This document shows positions 1-7,821 of a stretch of 64,000 nt of DNA, one piece after another. Under the pieces are notes generated by a model, which saw only the letters and a list, made by a program, of their open reading frames with translations, did no database searches and was not told the origin of the DNA. Source of the DNA: Gammaproteobacteria bacterium (GTDB lineage Bacteria > Pseudomonadota > Gammaproteobacteria > Pseudomonadales > Pseudohongiellaceae); contig PCCP01000059.1 of the NCBI GenBank assembly GCA_002731775.1, positions 14,049 through 78,048 of the forward strand. The letters are read 5' to 3'. The translations under genes and the position numbers were made by a program. Numbering within the stretch: position 1 is the stretch's first letter; each line of letters begins with the position of its first letter.

Positions 1-717
1 GCACAAGCACTCGCCGCCGTGGCCGATTACCAAATGGGGCCAGTGTTTAACCCACCTCTGCACAGAGACAATCCGCTGGCTAAGATCTCGGCGATGATAT
101 GTCCTTCCGGTTCGGTCAACATCACCCACCCAACCGTCGCCGATCCGGTTAGCGGTATCCTCTATGTGACCTCCCGTTCCGGTTGTAGCTCAAGATCATT
201 GGTCACCGGTGCCGAAGCGGATACCTACTATGAAGCACCAACCGGTGTGACCCTGTCCCAATATGCAGCAGGTAGAGGTGGTCCCACGCCCAGGCACCCC
301 CTGGGTATTCCATTGTGGAAGCCACCCTATAGCCGCATTACCGCGATCGATATGAACACCGGAGAACATCTGTGGATGATTCCTACTGGGGAGACCCCGG
401 CGCGAATCGCCAACCTGCCGGAATTGCAGGGAGTTGACATCGGCAACACTGGTACCGGCAACGCCGTGCCGATGGTGGCTACTGCCACCTTATTGATTTA
501 CTCAGACGTGACCGGCGATGGTACCCCACAACTATTTGCGATCGACAAGGCAACTGGCGCCGAAGTCGGACGGGTTGAAGTGCCGGCCGCCAGTCGTTAT
601 GGCATGAGCACATGGATACACGAAGGCCATCAGTACGTGATCCTGCAAACTGGAAGTAGCCTGACGGCGATGGCGCTACCGGGCGCAAATTCAGGGACCG
701 GGGCCGTCGCACACTAA
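1..717 (+). CDS. PQQ-dependent quinoprotein dehydrogenase, C-terminal part (5' end outside window)
   Basis: The frame is open to base 1 with no stop, so this is the 3' part of a longer gene. The GTG at 19 is probably internal. The visible 238 or so residues carry the repeat style of PQQ beta-propeller dehydrogenases: blades containing ILYVTSRSG, RITAIDMNTGEHLW and LFAIDKATGAEVGRVEV, and the stretch GVDIGNTGTGNAVP. Enzymes of this family sit in the periplasm and oxidise sugars or alcohols, passing electrons to the respiratory chain through quinone or cytochrome. The substrate cannot be judged from the C-terminus, and no haem CxxCH motif occurs in the visible part. The following gene starts 84 bases downstream on the same strand after a weak stem-loop. 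Family assignment is fairly secure; the substrate is open. Confidence 0.8.
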   Translation, partial: AQALAAVADYQMGPVFNPPLHRDNPLAKISAMICPSGSVNITHPTVADPVSGILYVTSRSGCSSRSLVTGAEADTYYEAPTGVTLSQYAAGRGGPTPRHPLGIPLWKPPYSRITAIDMNTGEHLWMIPTGETPARIANLPELQGVDIGNTGTGNAVPMVATATLLIYSDVTGDGTPQLFAIDKATGAEVGRVEVPAASRYGMSTWIHEGHQYVILQTGSSLTAMALPGANSGTGAVAH

Positions 718-729
718 CGAAGATTCGCA

Positions 730-748
730 GGGTCTGGGACTCAGGCCC
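730..748 (+). terminator. weak stem-loop after the quinoprotein gene
   Basis: GGGTCTG at 730-736 can pair with CAGGCCC at 742-748 (seven pairs, one of them G-T) around a five-base loop. Only a short GTTTAA follows, so it is at best a weak intrinsic terminator or attenuator between the quinoprotein gene and the lectin-like gene. Confidence 0.3.
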
Positions 749-801
749 GTTTAAGCTAGCTCAGAACAGTAATTAAACTGGAAAACTTCGAGGAGAAATC
801 G

Positions 802-1455
802 ATGAAAAAATCAACACTGCTCACCTCCGCTGCATTGCTCGCGGCTGTCGCGACACTAAGCTCTATCAATTCGCAAGAGAACGAAATGAGCTTTTTCATT
901 ACCAGTACAGGTTCCGGTGATGGCGCCAATCTGGGAGGACTGGCAGGTGCGGATGCACACTGTCAAGCCCTGGCCGAGGCGGCGGGTTCCAGGGGCAAAA
1001 CCTGGCACGCTTATCTGAGCGCTCATGCCAGCGGCAGTCAGCGAGCCGTCAATGCTCGCGAAAGGATTGGATTTGGCCCCTGGTACAACGCCAAGGGAAT
1101 TGAAGTGGCATCGACCCTGAACAATCTGCATAGCGAGGTCATGCAACTGGGCAAAGAAAATTCTCTCACCGAAAACGGCGATATGGTTAACGGGCGTGGT
1201 GACTCACCCAATCAGCATGACATACTCACCGGGTCCACACTGGATGGCCGTACTATCGATGATGGCAGCAACCATAGCTGTAATAACTGGACCAGCAACA
1301 GCGCGGGTACCGCACAGGTAGGTCACTTCGACCGAACCGGTGGTGGCGCCAACCCAAACTCCTGGAATAGCGCACACAGCTCCCGCAGTTGTAGCCAGGA
1401 AGACCTGATTGCGACCGGAGGCAACGGCTACTTCTACTGCTTCGCTATCGATTAA
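802..1455 (+). CDS. secreted lectin-like protein (DUF1554/endostatin-like fold suspected)
   Basis: 217 residues starting at an ATG with GAGGAG about 8 bases upstream. The N-terminus (MKKSTLLTSAALLAAVATLSS) is a clear Sec signal peptide, so the product is exported. The mature part has the pattern FFITSTGSGDGANLGG, then AGADAHCQALAEAAG, TWHAYLS, a GPWYNAKG stretch, NGRGDSPNQHDILTGS, a Cys-Asn-Asn-Trp-Thr segment and the ending GNGYFYCFAID. Proteins with this layout are often annotated only as lectin or hypothetical, and the AGADAHCQ part resembles DUF1554 proteins. Several Cys probably form disulfides in the periplasm. The ligand is unknown. A small hairpin (CCCGCA 1482-1487 with TGCGGG 1494-1499) lies downstream but lacks a T-tract. 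Confidence 0.7.
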   Translation: MKKSTLLTSAALLAAVATLSSINSQENEMSFFITSTGSGDGANLGGLAGADAHCQALAEAAGSRGKTWHAYLSAHASGSQRAVNARERIGFGPWYNAKGIEVASTLNNLHSEVMQLGKENSLTENGDMVNGRGDSPNQHDILTGSTLDGRTIDDGSNHSCNNWTSNSAGTAQVGHFDRTGGGANPNSWNSAHSSRSCSQEDLIATGGNGYFYCFAID

Positions 1456-1586
1456 TCGATGCGCGTTTGATTGGAAAAATGCCCGCAAATTACTGCGGGA
1501 CAAGCAGTTCAAAACAAGTAAGCCTGAACCGATGGTGCTGCTGACAAGGCAACGCCATTTGTTTTTTTTTGAGACAGGACCAGCAC

Positions 1587-2225
1587 ATGAAACTCTACGG
1601 CATGGAGCAGTCCCGTTCCTTCCGGGCACTATGGGCACTGGAAGAAAGCGGCTTGGACTATGAGTACGTAGCGATAAAACTCTTCGGCGATCCGGCAGAT
1701 TCTGACAGTGCCCAGAATGTGGATTATCTGGCCCTGAATGTGCAGGGGAAAGTGCCCACGCTGGTGCATCAAGACCTGGTGCTAACTGAGAGTATCGCCA
1801 TACTAAATTACATCGCCAGGAAGGCGCCGGACTCAGAACTGCTGCCACAAGTAGATACGGTTAGCTATGCCCACCATGATGAATTGGTTTGCTTCATCCT
1901 GGCCGAACTGGAGCAACCACTGTGGAGCAGTGGCAAACACCGCTTCGCCTTGCCGGCAGAACAGCGCGTCCCGCAAATGCTCGAGACTGCGAAATTTGAA
2001 TTCACCAAAGCCGTGAGCACCCTGGACAATTTGTTAAGAGACAATTTCTCGACGGCGAAAGACTTCACATTTGCTAACAAGTTCTCGATCACAGACCTGT
2101 TGCTCGCTCATACTTTCAACTGGGCCATACGCTTCCAGTTTGATGTGCCCGAAAAATACATCGAACTGCGCGACAGACATTATCAAAGACCTGCTGCGGT
2201 ACGCGCCATGGCGGTTATCGAATAG
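1587..2225 (+). CDS. glutathione S-transferase family protein
   Basis: 212 residues from the ATG at 1587, which is preceded by ACAGGA. A TTG at 1569 would add six residues but has no better ribosome site and lies in a T-run. The N-terminal thioredoxin-fold domain is typical: MKLYGMEQSRSFRALWALEE with a Ser near residue 9-11 as candidate glutathione-activating residue, the cis-Pro segment GKVPTLV, and ESIAILNYIA, the gamma-glutamyl binding SNAIL-like motif. An all-helical C-terminal domain with FSITDLLLAHTFNWA follows. It is a cytosolic enzyme that conjugates or reduces electrophiles with glutathione. Its stop overlaps the GTG start of the next gene by one base, which suggests translational coupling. 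The class and substrate are not determined. Confidence 0.88.
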   Translation: MKLYGMEQSRSFRALWALEESGLDYEYVAIKLFGDPADSDSAQNVDYLALNVQGKVPTLVHQDLVLTESIAILNYIARKAPDSELLPQVDTVSYAHHDELVCFILAELEQPLWSSGKHRFALPAEQRVPQMLETAKFEFTKAVSTLDNLLRDNFSTAKDFTFANKFSITDLLLAHTFNWAIRFQFDVPEKYIELRDRHYQRPAAVRAMAVIE

Positions 2226-3298
2226 TGTCCGGGCTAAAGTTTCGCCGACAGGCTCTGGCGCTGATACTGCTACCGGTTTTCGGATTTCCTTCTCAGGAGC
2301 TATCCCAGTCCCCGGATTCGGAGCGGCTCAGGCCTGACCAACTGCAGTACTACCTGATACAGGCCTTTCATGCAGATTCCGCCAAAAGCCGGCACCCCCT
2401 CAATCATATCGGTATTCAAGTGCAGCCCAGCGCCATTGGTTATCTGGTCACGGCGGTGCTGGAGGGCTACCCTGCCCATCTCGCTGGCATCAATCGTGGC
2501 GATGTAATCCAGTCGGTGAACGCCCTTCCCTATCACCCGGTTTATTCCTTTAATCAGGCAGCGAGCGAGCCCGATGATTTCACGAGGGCGAGTACAAGTT
2601 ATGAAATCGAATGGCTGAGAAATAACAATACCTTATCTGCAAGCCTGAAACCGGTGTATGAAAATCTTTATGACAGCTATCGTTCGGCCACACTCAACAG
2701 CATTCAGGAATTTTCCTCCGGCAATAAATTAGTTGGCTATGTCCGCCTTTGGGGATTCTCCAGATCCAGCAACGATCTCGTATCATTCCGGCAAATATTG
2801 GCGAAATTTGATGATTGCGACGGGCTCATCATCGATTTGCGTGATGCCTACGGCTTTCTGGCGCACCAGCATCTTGACCTGTTATTCCCCTCGCGGCGAC
2901 GTCTGTTCCAGCTTGGCGGAGTCAACAACGAACACGTCGATTTGCCCCATGTCGAATCGGCGCCTAACGGTGATTATTATCAGAAACCCATCGCGGTGTT
3001 GCTAAATTCTGCAACCGAAGGCGGTGCCGAATTGTTTGCCTATCAGCTTGCCAAGCTCGAGCGAGTCATCACCGTGGGAGAGGCGACCAAGGGCAGGATT
3101 GGAGATTATCACCAGGCTTCGGGAAAGGAATCTGCCGGGCTCGAATACCAGCCCGCTGTGGAGACTCTGATAGATGGTAGTGTGTTCGAATCTTCAGGCC
3201 TGCAGCCAAAACAAACGGTGCCCTATCCATTCTCCCAGGCCACCCGTGGCGACCCGCAATACGAAGCAGCTCTACTCACTCTCCTGGGCATTATATAG
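2225..3298 (+). CDS. PDZ and S41-type protease-like protein, catalytic residues apparently lost
   Basis: 357 residues with a GTG start overlapping the GST stop codon. A hydrophobic signal-like segment covers residues 9-22. A PDZ domain (about 60-140) has IGYLVTAVLEGYPAHLAG followed by INRGDVIQSVN. The C-terminal S41 (tail-specific protease) fold is recognised by GYVRLWGFS, LIIDLRDAYG, PIAVLLNSAT and VITVGEAT. In active S41 enzymes such as Prc/CtpA the nucleophile lies in a S-A-S-E motif and the lysine in T-F-G-K. Here the matching residues read G-G-A-E (266-269) and T-K-G-R (288-291), so both Ser and Lys appear replaced. It may be a non-catalytic peptide-binding or scaffold protein in the periplasm. 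The alignment was made by eye, and another Ser (262) is nearby. Confidence 0.7.
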   Translation: MSGLKFRRQALALILLPVFGFPSQELSQSPDSERLRPDQLQYYLIQAFHADSAKSRHPLNHIGIQVQPSAIGYLVTAVLEGYPAHLAGINRGDVIQSVNALPYHPVYSFNQAASEPDDFTRASTSYEIEWLRNNNTLSASLKPVYENLYDSYRSATLNSIQEFSSGNKLVGYVRLWGFSRSSNDLVSFRQILAKFDDCDGLIIDLRDAYGFLAHQHLDLLFPSRRRLFQLGGVNNEHVDLPHVESAPNGDYYQKPIAVLLNSATEGGAELFAYQLAKLERVITVGEATKGRIGDYHQASGKESAGLEYQPAVETLIDGSVFESSGLQPKQTVPYPFSQATRGDPQYEAALLTLLGII

Positions 3299-3303
3299 AA
3301 GAC

Positions 3304-4080
3304 TTAGGGCTCGCTTGTGGTTCCCTTCCGGCGCTTCGATTGCCGCCAGTTGAGTTGACTGTAATCGAACCCCTTCTCTATAGTCGGCTTCACCACCGCG
3401 AAGTACGGAGACAGATCGAAATCTCGCGGTGTAAATAGTGTGAAGTGGCGTTTTTTGAATTGCGGTTGTTCGCCGGCAATGCCATGAGCAGTTTCACTGG
3501 CTGTGCCTCCCCCGGGTAATATAGGATAATCGATGAACTGAAAGGATTCCGCAATCAGGGTGGAACAAATAGCCCTAGTGGGTTCGCCGCTACCGAGTCC
3601 GATCATGGCGCGGCGGTAGCGGTTGGGAACGGCAGGTTTCTGAATTAGATAACGAATAAGATCGAACACATTCTTTAGATCGTAACGATGGCCGAGTTTG
3701 GATTTTGCGAATGAGATCAGCCTCTCGGTGTCTTCGCTGCTCAAGTCTACCGGCCGACAGATGCGCAAATTGAAATTAGCATAGCGCTCCACGCTCACCA
3801 GTCGCACCCCGTGATTCAGGTCGGCTTCCAGTAAATTCGCCACTTCACTAGCCTCGGCCCCGCCTCCTACGTAGAGACATGCATGGGACCAGGAAGACTG
3901 GGTGAGGTACTTGATGGCCGTGCTGATGCGGGTATTCCCTTCCACCAACAGGATGTCGCCGGCTTGCAAAACCGCCGCCACATCGGCGGCCGACACCGCA
4001 TCGATGCGCTGATATCCCGGCAGGATCTTGGTCAGGTAGGCAGCCAGGCCCCGGCCTATGGCTCTATTGATAGCACTCAC
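3304..4080 (-). CDS. YiiX/YaeF-type permuted NlpC/P60 cysteine hydrolase (family C92)
   Basis: 258 residues from a GTG start, with AGAAG about 9 bases upstream. It shows the circularly permuted papain-like pattern of the C92 group: LQAGDILLVEG (39-48), SSWSHACLYVGGG with His66, LLEADLNHGVRLV with Glu85, and late in the chain RAICSTLIAESF with the candidate nucleophile Cys172. In this permuted arrangement His precedes Cys. Family members are thought to cleave amide or thioester bonds of lipids or peptidoglycan; the substrate here is unknown. There is no signal peptide. The gene converges with the S41-like gene, with five bases between the two stop codons. Catalytic residues look intact. Confidence 0.75.
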   Translation of the reverse strand: MSAINRAIGRGLAAYLTKILPGYQRIDAVSAADVAAVLQAGDILLVEGNTRISTAIKYLTQSSWSHACLYVGGGAEASEVANLLEADLNHGVRLVSVERYANFNLRICRPVDLSSEDTERLISFAKSKLGHRYDLKNVFDLIRYLIQKPAVPNRYRRAMIGLGSGEPTRAICSTLIAESFQFIDYPILPGGGTASETAHGIAGEQPQFKKRHFTLFTPRDFDLSPYFAVVKPTIEKGFDYSQLNWRQSKRRKGTTSEP

Positions 4081-4234
4081 ATCGATCTGCTTCTATTTCC
4101 TGCTGGCGATAGCCGCCACCTGGTTCATGGATTGATTCTTAATGGACCGAAAAAATCGGGTATACTGTCGGGCCATTTTTCACGATCCGCCCTGCAGCCG
4201 GATACAGTGTAATCGAATCAATAGGAGTAAGAAA

Positions 4235-5662
4235 ATGACCGCGCCCTACAATAAATTTTATATCAACGGTGAGTGGGTGCTGCCTGCGAGCAGATCCACC
4301 CTCGATGTCATTAATCCTGCCACCGAGGAAGCCTTCGCAACTATCAGCATGGGTACCGCCGAAGATGTAGACGCGGCAGCAAAGGCCGCCAGAGCCGCAT
4401 TTCCGGAATGGTCACAGTCGACGGTCGATGAGCGCAAGACGGTTATTGGTAGAATTCTCGCAGGCATGAAAGAGCGCGGCGAAGAACTGGCCATTGCGAT
4501 CTCAAACGAAATGGGCGCGCCCATGGGTCTGGCCAGGACTGCACAGCTGGGCAGCGGCATGGTCCATTTTGCCAATATTCTCAGCGTGCTGGAAAACTAC
4601 GAGTTCGAGGAAACCCGGGGTACTACCAGGATCGTAAAGGAGGCTGCCGGCGTCTGTGGCTTCATCACTCCCTGGAACTGGCCCCTAAACCAGATCGCCT
4701 GCAAGGTTGCACCTGCACTCGCTGCCGGTTGCACCATGGTCCTAAAACCAAGTGAAATCGCACCTGTCAGCGCCTATCTATTGGCGGAGATCATCGCCGA
4801 TTCCGGCCTGCCCGCCGGCGTTTTTAATTTCGTTAACGGCGACGGTCCCACGGTCGGGGCAGCGATCTCCGCCCATCCGGAGATCGACGTGGTGTCATTC
4901 ACCGGCTCTACCCGCGCCGGCCGCGCAGTCGCGAAGGCAGCAGCCGACGATATTAAGCGTGTGACCCAGGAACTGGGCGGCAAGTCAGCGAACATCATCC
5001 TGGACGATGCGCCGGATTTCGCCAAGGCAGTTAGTAGCGGCATCATCGGTTGTTTCGGTAACAGTGGCCAGTCCTGTAACGCCCCCACACGCATGTTGGT
5101 GCCAAAGGCACGCCTGGCCGAGGCCATGGAAATAGCAAAGGTGGCAGCGGCTAAAGCCAGTGTTGGAGATCCATCCGATGAGAATACCCGACTTGGTCCG
5201 GTGGTTAGCGAATTACAGTTCAATAAGATCACGGTACTTATCGAAAAAGGTATCGAGGAAGGGGCCGAGTTGCTCGTGGGCGGACCTGGCCGACCAGAAG
5301 GCTTCGACAAGGGGTATTTTATTAGACCAACCGTGTTTGGCAATGTAACCAACGATATGACCATAGCGCGGGAAGAAATTTTCGGCCCGGTACTCGCAAT
5401 TCTCGGCTATGAAGATGATGCCGACGCAGTTCGTATCGCCAACGATACCGAATATGGACTGTCCGGTTATGTATCCGGCGAGCCTGAACACGCGGAAAGA
5501 ATCGCACGCCAGCTGCGCACCGGCATGGTGCATATTAACGGTGCCGGTCCTGATTTCTCGGCTCCCTTTGGCGGATATAAAAAATCCGGCAACGGTCGCG
5601 AATGGGGTGTGGAGGGCTTCGAAGAATATCTTGAAACAAAATCCATGATGGGCGCAGCCTGA
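4235..5662 (+). CDS. NAD(P)-dependent aldehyde dehydrogenase
   Basis: 475 residues from the ATG at 4235, chosen because AGGAG lies at 4223-4227 and because homologues start near NKFYINGEWV. The longer open frame from 4142 encodes unlikely sequence. The ALDH signature elements are all visible: FITPWNWP (oxyanion Asn148), the Rossmann segment SFTGSTRAG, QELGGKSAN with general base Glu246, FGNSGQSCNAP with catalytic Cys281, and EEIFGPVLAI. It oxidises an aldehyde to a carboxylic acid in the cytosol. A VOC-family gene follows 31 bases downstream on the same strand and is probably co-transcribed. The substrate cannot be read from sequence. Confidence 0.92.
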   Translation: MTAPYNKFYINGEWVLPASRSTLDVINPATEEAFATISMGTAEDVDAAAKAARAAFPEWSQSTVDERKTVIGRILAGMKERGEELAIAISNEMGAPMGLARTAQLGSGMVHFANILSVLENYEFEETRGTTRIVKEAAGVCGFITPWNWPLNQIACKVAPALAAGCTMVLKPSEIAPVSAYLLAEIIADSGLPAGVFNFVNGDGPTVGAAISAHPEIDVVSFTGSTRAGRAVAKAAADDIKRVTQELGGKSANIILDDAPDFAKAVSSGIIGCFGNSGQSCNAPTRMLVPKARLAEAMEIAKVAAAKASVGDPSDENTRLGPVVSELQFNKITVLIEKGIEEGAELLVGGPGRPEGFDKGYFIRPTVFGNVTNDMTIAREEIFGPVLAILGYEDDADAVRIANDTEYGLSGYVSGEPEHAERIARQLRTGMVHINGAGPDFSAPFGGYKKSGNGREWGVEGFEEYLETKSMMGAA

Positions 5663-5693
5663 TTCATAGATTCGGGCAAAAAAGGGTAGAGTA

Positions 5694-6098
5694 ATGTCGA
5701 TTAAAATTAAAAAGCCGGCCATCGATATTGGAATCGTTGCCAGGGACATCGATGCCATGTTGAGCTTTTACGGCGAGGTGATTGGTCTCGAGTTTGAAGC
5801 AGCGATCCCCATGCCCGGTGGCGGCACCATGAATCGCTTCAAGGTCGGAGACAGCGTGATCAAGGTAATTGAACTCGATCCTGCCGCGCCTGCAGATGCG
5901 GTACCCGGTGGGATTAGAGCCGCAAGTGGCTATCGCTACTGGACTATTACCGTTGCTAATCTGCAAGCCTGTGTACAACAGGCTACTGCTGCCGGCGCCA
6001 AAATAGTGGTGCCGGTCAAAGTTGTTCGGCCCGGCATAACAATCGCCATCATTGCTGATCCAGACGGCAACTGGGTGGAGCTATTGCAGACGGATTAA
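5694..6098 (+). CDS. VOC superfamily (glyoxalase/bleomycin-resistance fold) protein
   Basis: 134 residues, ATG with AGGGTAGAG upstream. It has the paired beta-alpha-beta-beta-beta modules of the vicinal oxygen chelate fold: DIGIVARDIDAMLSFY, then GLEFEAAIPMPGGG and NRFKVGDSVIKVIEL, then YWTITVANLQACVQ and a closing DPDGNWVELLQ in which the last Glu is the usual metal ligand. Members include lactoylglutathione lyases, dioxygenases and epimerases; which of these this is cannot be decided. It is probably in one operon with the preceding aldehyde dehydrogenase. A decayed gene tail runs on in the same reading frame directly behind its stop codon. Confidence 0.85.
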   Translation: MSIKIKKPAIDIGIVARDIDAMLSFYGEVIGLEFEAAIPMPGGGTMNRFKVGDSVIKVIELDPAAPADAVPGGIRAASGYRYWTITVANLQACVQQATAAGAKIVVPVKVVRPGITIAIIADPDGNWVELLQTD

Positions 6099-6335
6099 AA
6101 GGCTGGCGATGCCAAGCCTGATTTCAAGCACGCGGGCATCACGGGCCGTGAAAGGGCCGAAACCGGTGAGAGCGGCAACAATGGCTGGACCGAGGTTACG
6201 ACGCAAGCCACGTTTTCGCAGCCGGGTGATTACGTGCTTCGACTGCGGGTCGATAATTTCACGGCACCGGACAGCCAGTTCGACAACCGGTGCTGCTGGT
6301 CGAACGCGTACGTGCCGCTGACGGTTAGGCCCTGA
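6099..6335 (+). pseudogene. C-terminal remnant of an unidentified secreted-type protein
   Basis: Directly after the VOC gene's TAA, and in the same frame, 78 codons run open to a TGA at 6333-6335 without any ATG. The translation is protein-like: it contains NNGWTEVTTQATFSQPGDY, then VLRLRVDNFTAPDSQFDNR, CCWSNAYVPLTV and a final RP. From memory, PGDYVLRV followed by a C-C-W-(T/S)-N-A-x-V-x-V-T-V ending closes Ig-like domains at the end of exported proteins in marine gammaproteobacteria. With no start and no upstream domain, this looks like the surviving 3' end of a deleted gene, whose deletion endpoint lies at the VOC stop. A stop-codon readthrough extension of the VOC protein is a less likely alternative. 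The 162 bases that follow hold nothing I recognise. Confidence 0.5.
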
Positions 6336-6497
6336 GTTCAACCACCACTTCGCAAGGGACGACGCCCTGTGCCAGTTATAATCGGGCCGGGGCGTGCGCC
6401 GTTTCGGGGGCTTCCTATTTTCCTCTGCGAGCGCACATATCTCTATCCGCCTGCCACTGGCAGTTCCTTTTGTTTGATGCTTGTTTCCAGATTTTAC

Positions 6498-6989
6498 TTA
6501 CTTCCAAATGCTGCGAGCAGTCAGGGTAATATCGAATACTTGGCCAGATGCCTGTCCAACATGAATGATGAAGGTTTCTGCATCCGGGTGGCTATAAGCG
6601 AGAGATGCCATGCCACCTTCTGTTACCGCCTTGAATTTCACGCTATTCTCACCAATCTCTTCCAGCTCCATTTCCTGTGCGCCTTCGGTGCGCGGAGCCA
6701 TGCCAGGGTCCCACTGCTGGATGTGCAATACCAGTGAGCCATCGACTTCTTCGATGGTGATCATCTCGAACATGCTGGTAGCATCGTTGCCAGTCATTCT
6801 GACCATGGCGGCGATGGAACTACCCTCTCCACCTATCCAGTTTTCTTCCAGTTGATTCGGGCCTAATGCCCCCACCCAATTACCCGTCATCCAACTAAGG
6901 TCTGCCACCGTAGCCGGCGGACCCGCATAGACAGAAGTGCTCAGCATCGGTAATAAGCTTAGCGCCAGAGTAGCCGTGAATTTTTTCAT
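6498..6989 (-). CDS. secreted DUF6265-type protein
   Basis: 163 residues from an ATG with GGAGCGA upstream. A signal peptide (MKKFTATLALSLLPMLSTSVYA) is followed by DLSWMTGNWVG, the characteristic opening of DUF6265 proteins. A predicted lipocalin-like beta barrel comes next with EENWIGGEGSS, MFEMITIEE, LVLHIQQWDPG and MASLAYSHPD. The family is widespread in marine bacteria and its function is unknown; a periplasmic binding protein for a small hydrophobic ligand would fit the fold. The alpha/beta hydrolase gene upstream on the same strand is 104 bases away, so co-transcription is possible. Confidence 0.75.
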   Translation of the reverse strand: MKKFTATLALSLLPMLSTSVYAGPPATVADLSWMTGNWVGALGPNQLEENWIGGEGSSIAAMVRMTGNDATSMFEMITIEEVDGSLVLHIQQWDPGMAPRTEGAQEMELEEIGENSVKFKAVTEGGMASLAYSHPDAETFIIHVGQASGQVFDITLTARSIWK

Positions 6990-7093
6990 TTTCGTTTATC
7001 GCTCCGTTTTATCATCATAGTGAAATATCAAGAATTTGGTTCAGAACATGGTACCTGCGGCGCTGATGTGGCGACCGCTTATCCGATCTTCGT

Positions 7094-7795
7094 TTAGTTT
7101 GCCCCTTGCGCTCGAATTTTTTCCAGCCATGGGCCCAGCGTGCTCCAGTCCATCCCGAACATGTGGGGAGCACCATCCAGTATGGCCGCATCCAGTTCCA
7201 CACCGGCTACGGTGAAGCTTGCTACAGTTTCCTCGAATCGGTCCGCCCAACCCAGTTGATCGGCGCCGCCAATGCGAAGATAGACCGGAAACCCGTGCAG
7301 GGCTGCATTCGCCCTGTTCTCACTTAACAGGGCCGGGACTGCAGCGACACCGAAATATCTCGACGGGTCTGAGCGTGCTATTTCCAATGCCGACATGCCG
7401 CCATTGGAAACTCCCGCGAGTAAAACCTTGCCCGTGGCGACATCGTTTCGCTGCTGCAATTTGTCGATCAGCTGAGCGATCATTTCATTGTTTTCGGAGC
7501 CGCGGAATGAGCGATTGTTGGGGGATATTGGCACCGCCACGATCCAGCCGCGTTGCGCGAAACCGGAACCGAGCCATTGCGAGGTGTCGCGGGAGATAGA
7601 TGCATTGCCAGCTCCGCCGCCCATCAATATTAGCAGGGGTTTCGGTGCGTCGGACGCTTCCGGTTCGACCATGAACACATTCAGCACCGCATCATTGGCA
7701 AGTACGATTCGTTCCTGCGCTTGCAGGCTCGCCGATGCGAAACCCACTGCTAACAAGCAAATTAGCCGTAACAGATGTTGAGTCAGTTTACACAT
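7094..7795 (-). CDS. exported alpha/beta hydrolase (esterase-like)
   Basis: 233 residues. The N-terminus (RLICLLAVGFASASLQAQ) is a signal peptide, so the enzyme should be periplasmic or secreted. The core carries PLLILMGGGAGNAS (oxyanion region), the nucleophile elbow GVSNGGMSALEIA, a plausible acid in RIGGADQLGWADR, and the catalytic His in GAPHMFGMDW. This is the layout of small esterases related to polyhydroxybutyrate depolymerase-like hydrolases. The substrate is unknown. The upstream SDR gene ends 26 bases away on the same strand, so the two probably share a transcript. Confidence 0.8.
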   Translation of the reverse strand: MCKLTQHLLRLICLLAVGFASASLQAQERIVLANDAVLNVFMVEPEASDAPKPLLILMGGGAGNASISRDTSQWLGSGFAQRGWIVAVPISPNNRSFRGSENNEMIAQLIDKLQQRNDVATGKVLLAGVSNGGMSALEIARSDPSRYFGVAAVPALLSENRANAALHGFPVYLRIGGADQLGWADRFEETVASFTVAGVELDAAILDGAPHMFGMDWSTLGPWLEKIRAQGAN

Positions 7796-7821
7796 TTTCT
7801 GGTGCCGGACTGGTGTGGCCT

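Noticed and set aside
1204-1848. 214-residue minus-strand open frame across the lectin-like and GST genes
   Set aside because: It covers two well-supported plus-strand genes, has no family motif and no ribosome site.
5213-5758. 181-residue minus-strand open frame at the end of the aldehyde dehydrogenase gene
   Set aside because: It mirrors the ALDH coding sequence in another frame; composition is not protein-like and it has no recognised motif.
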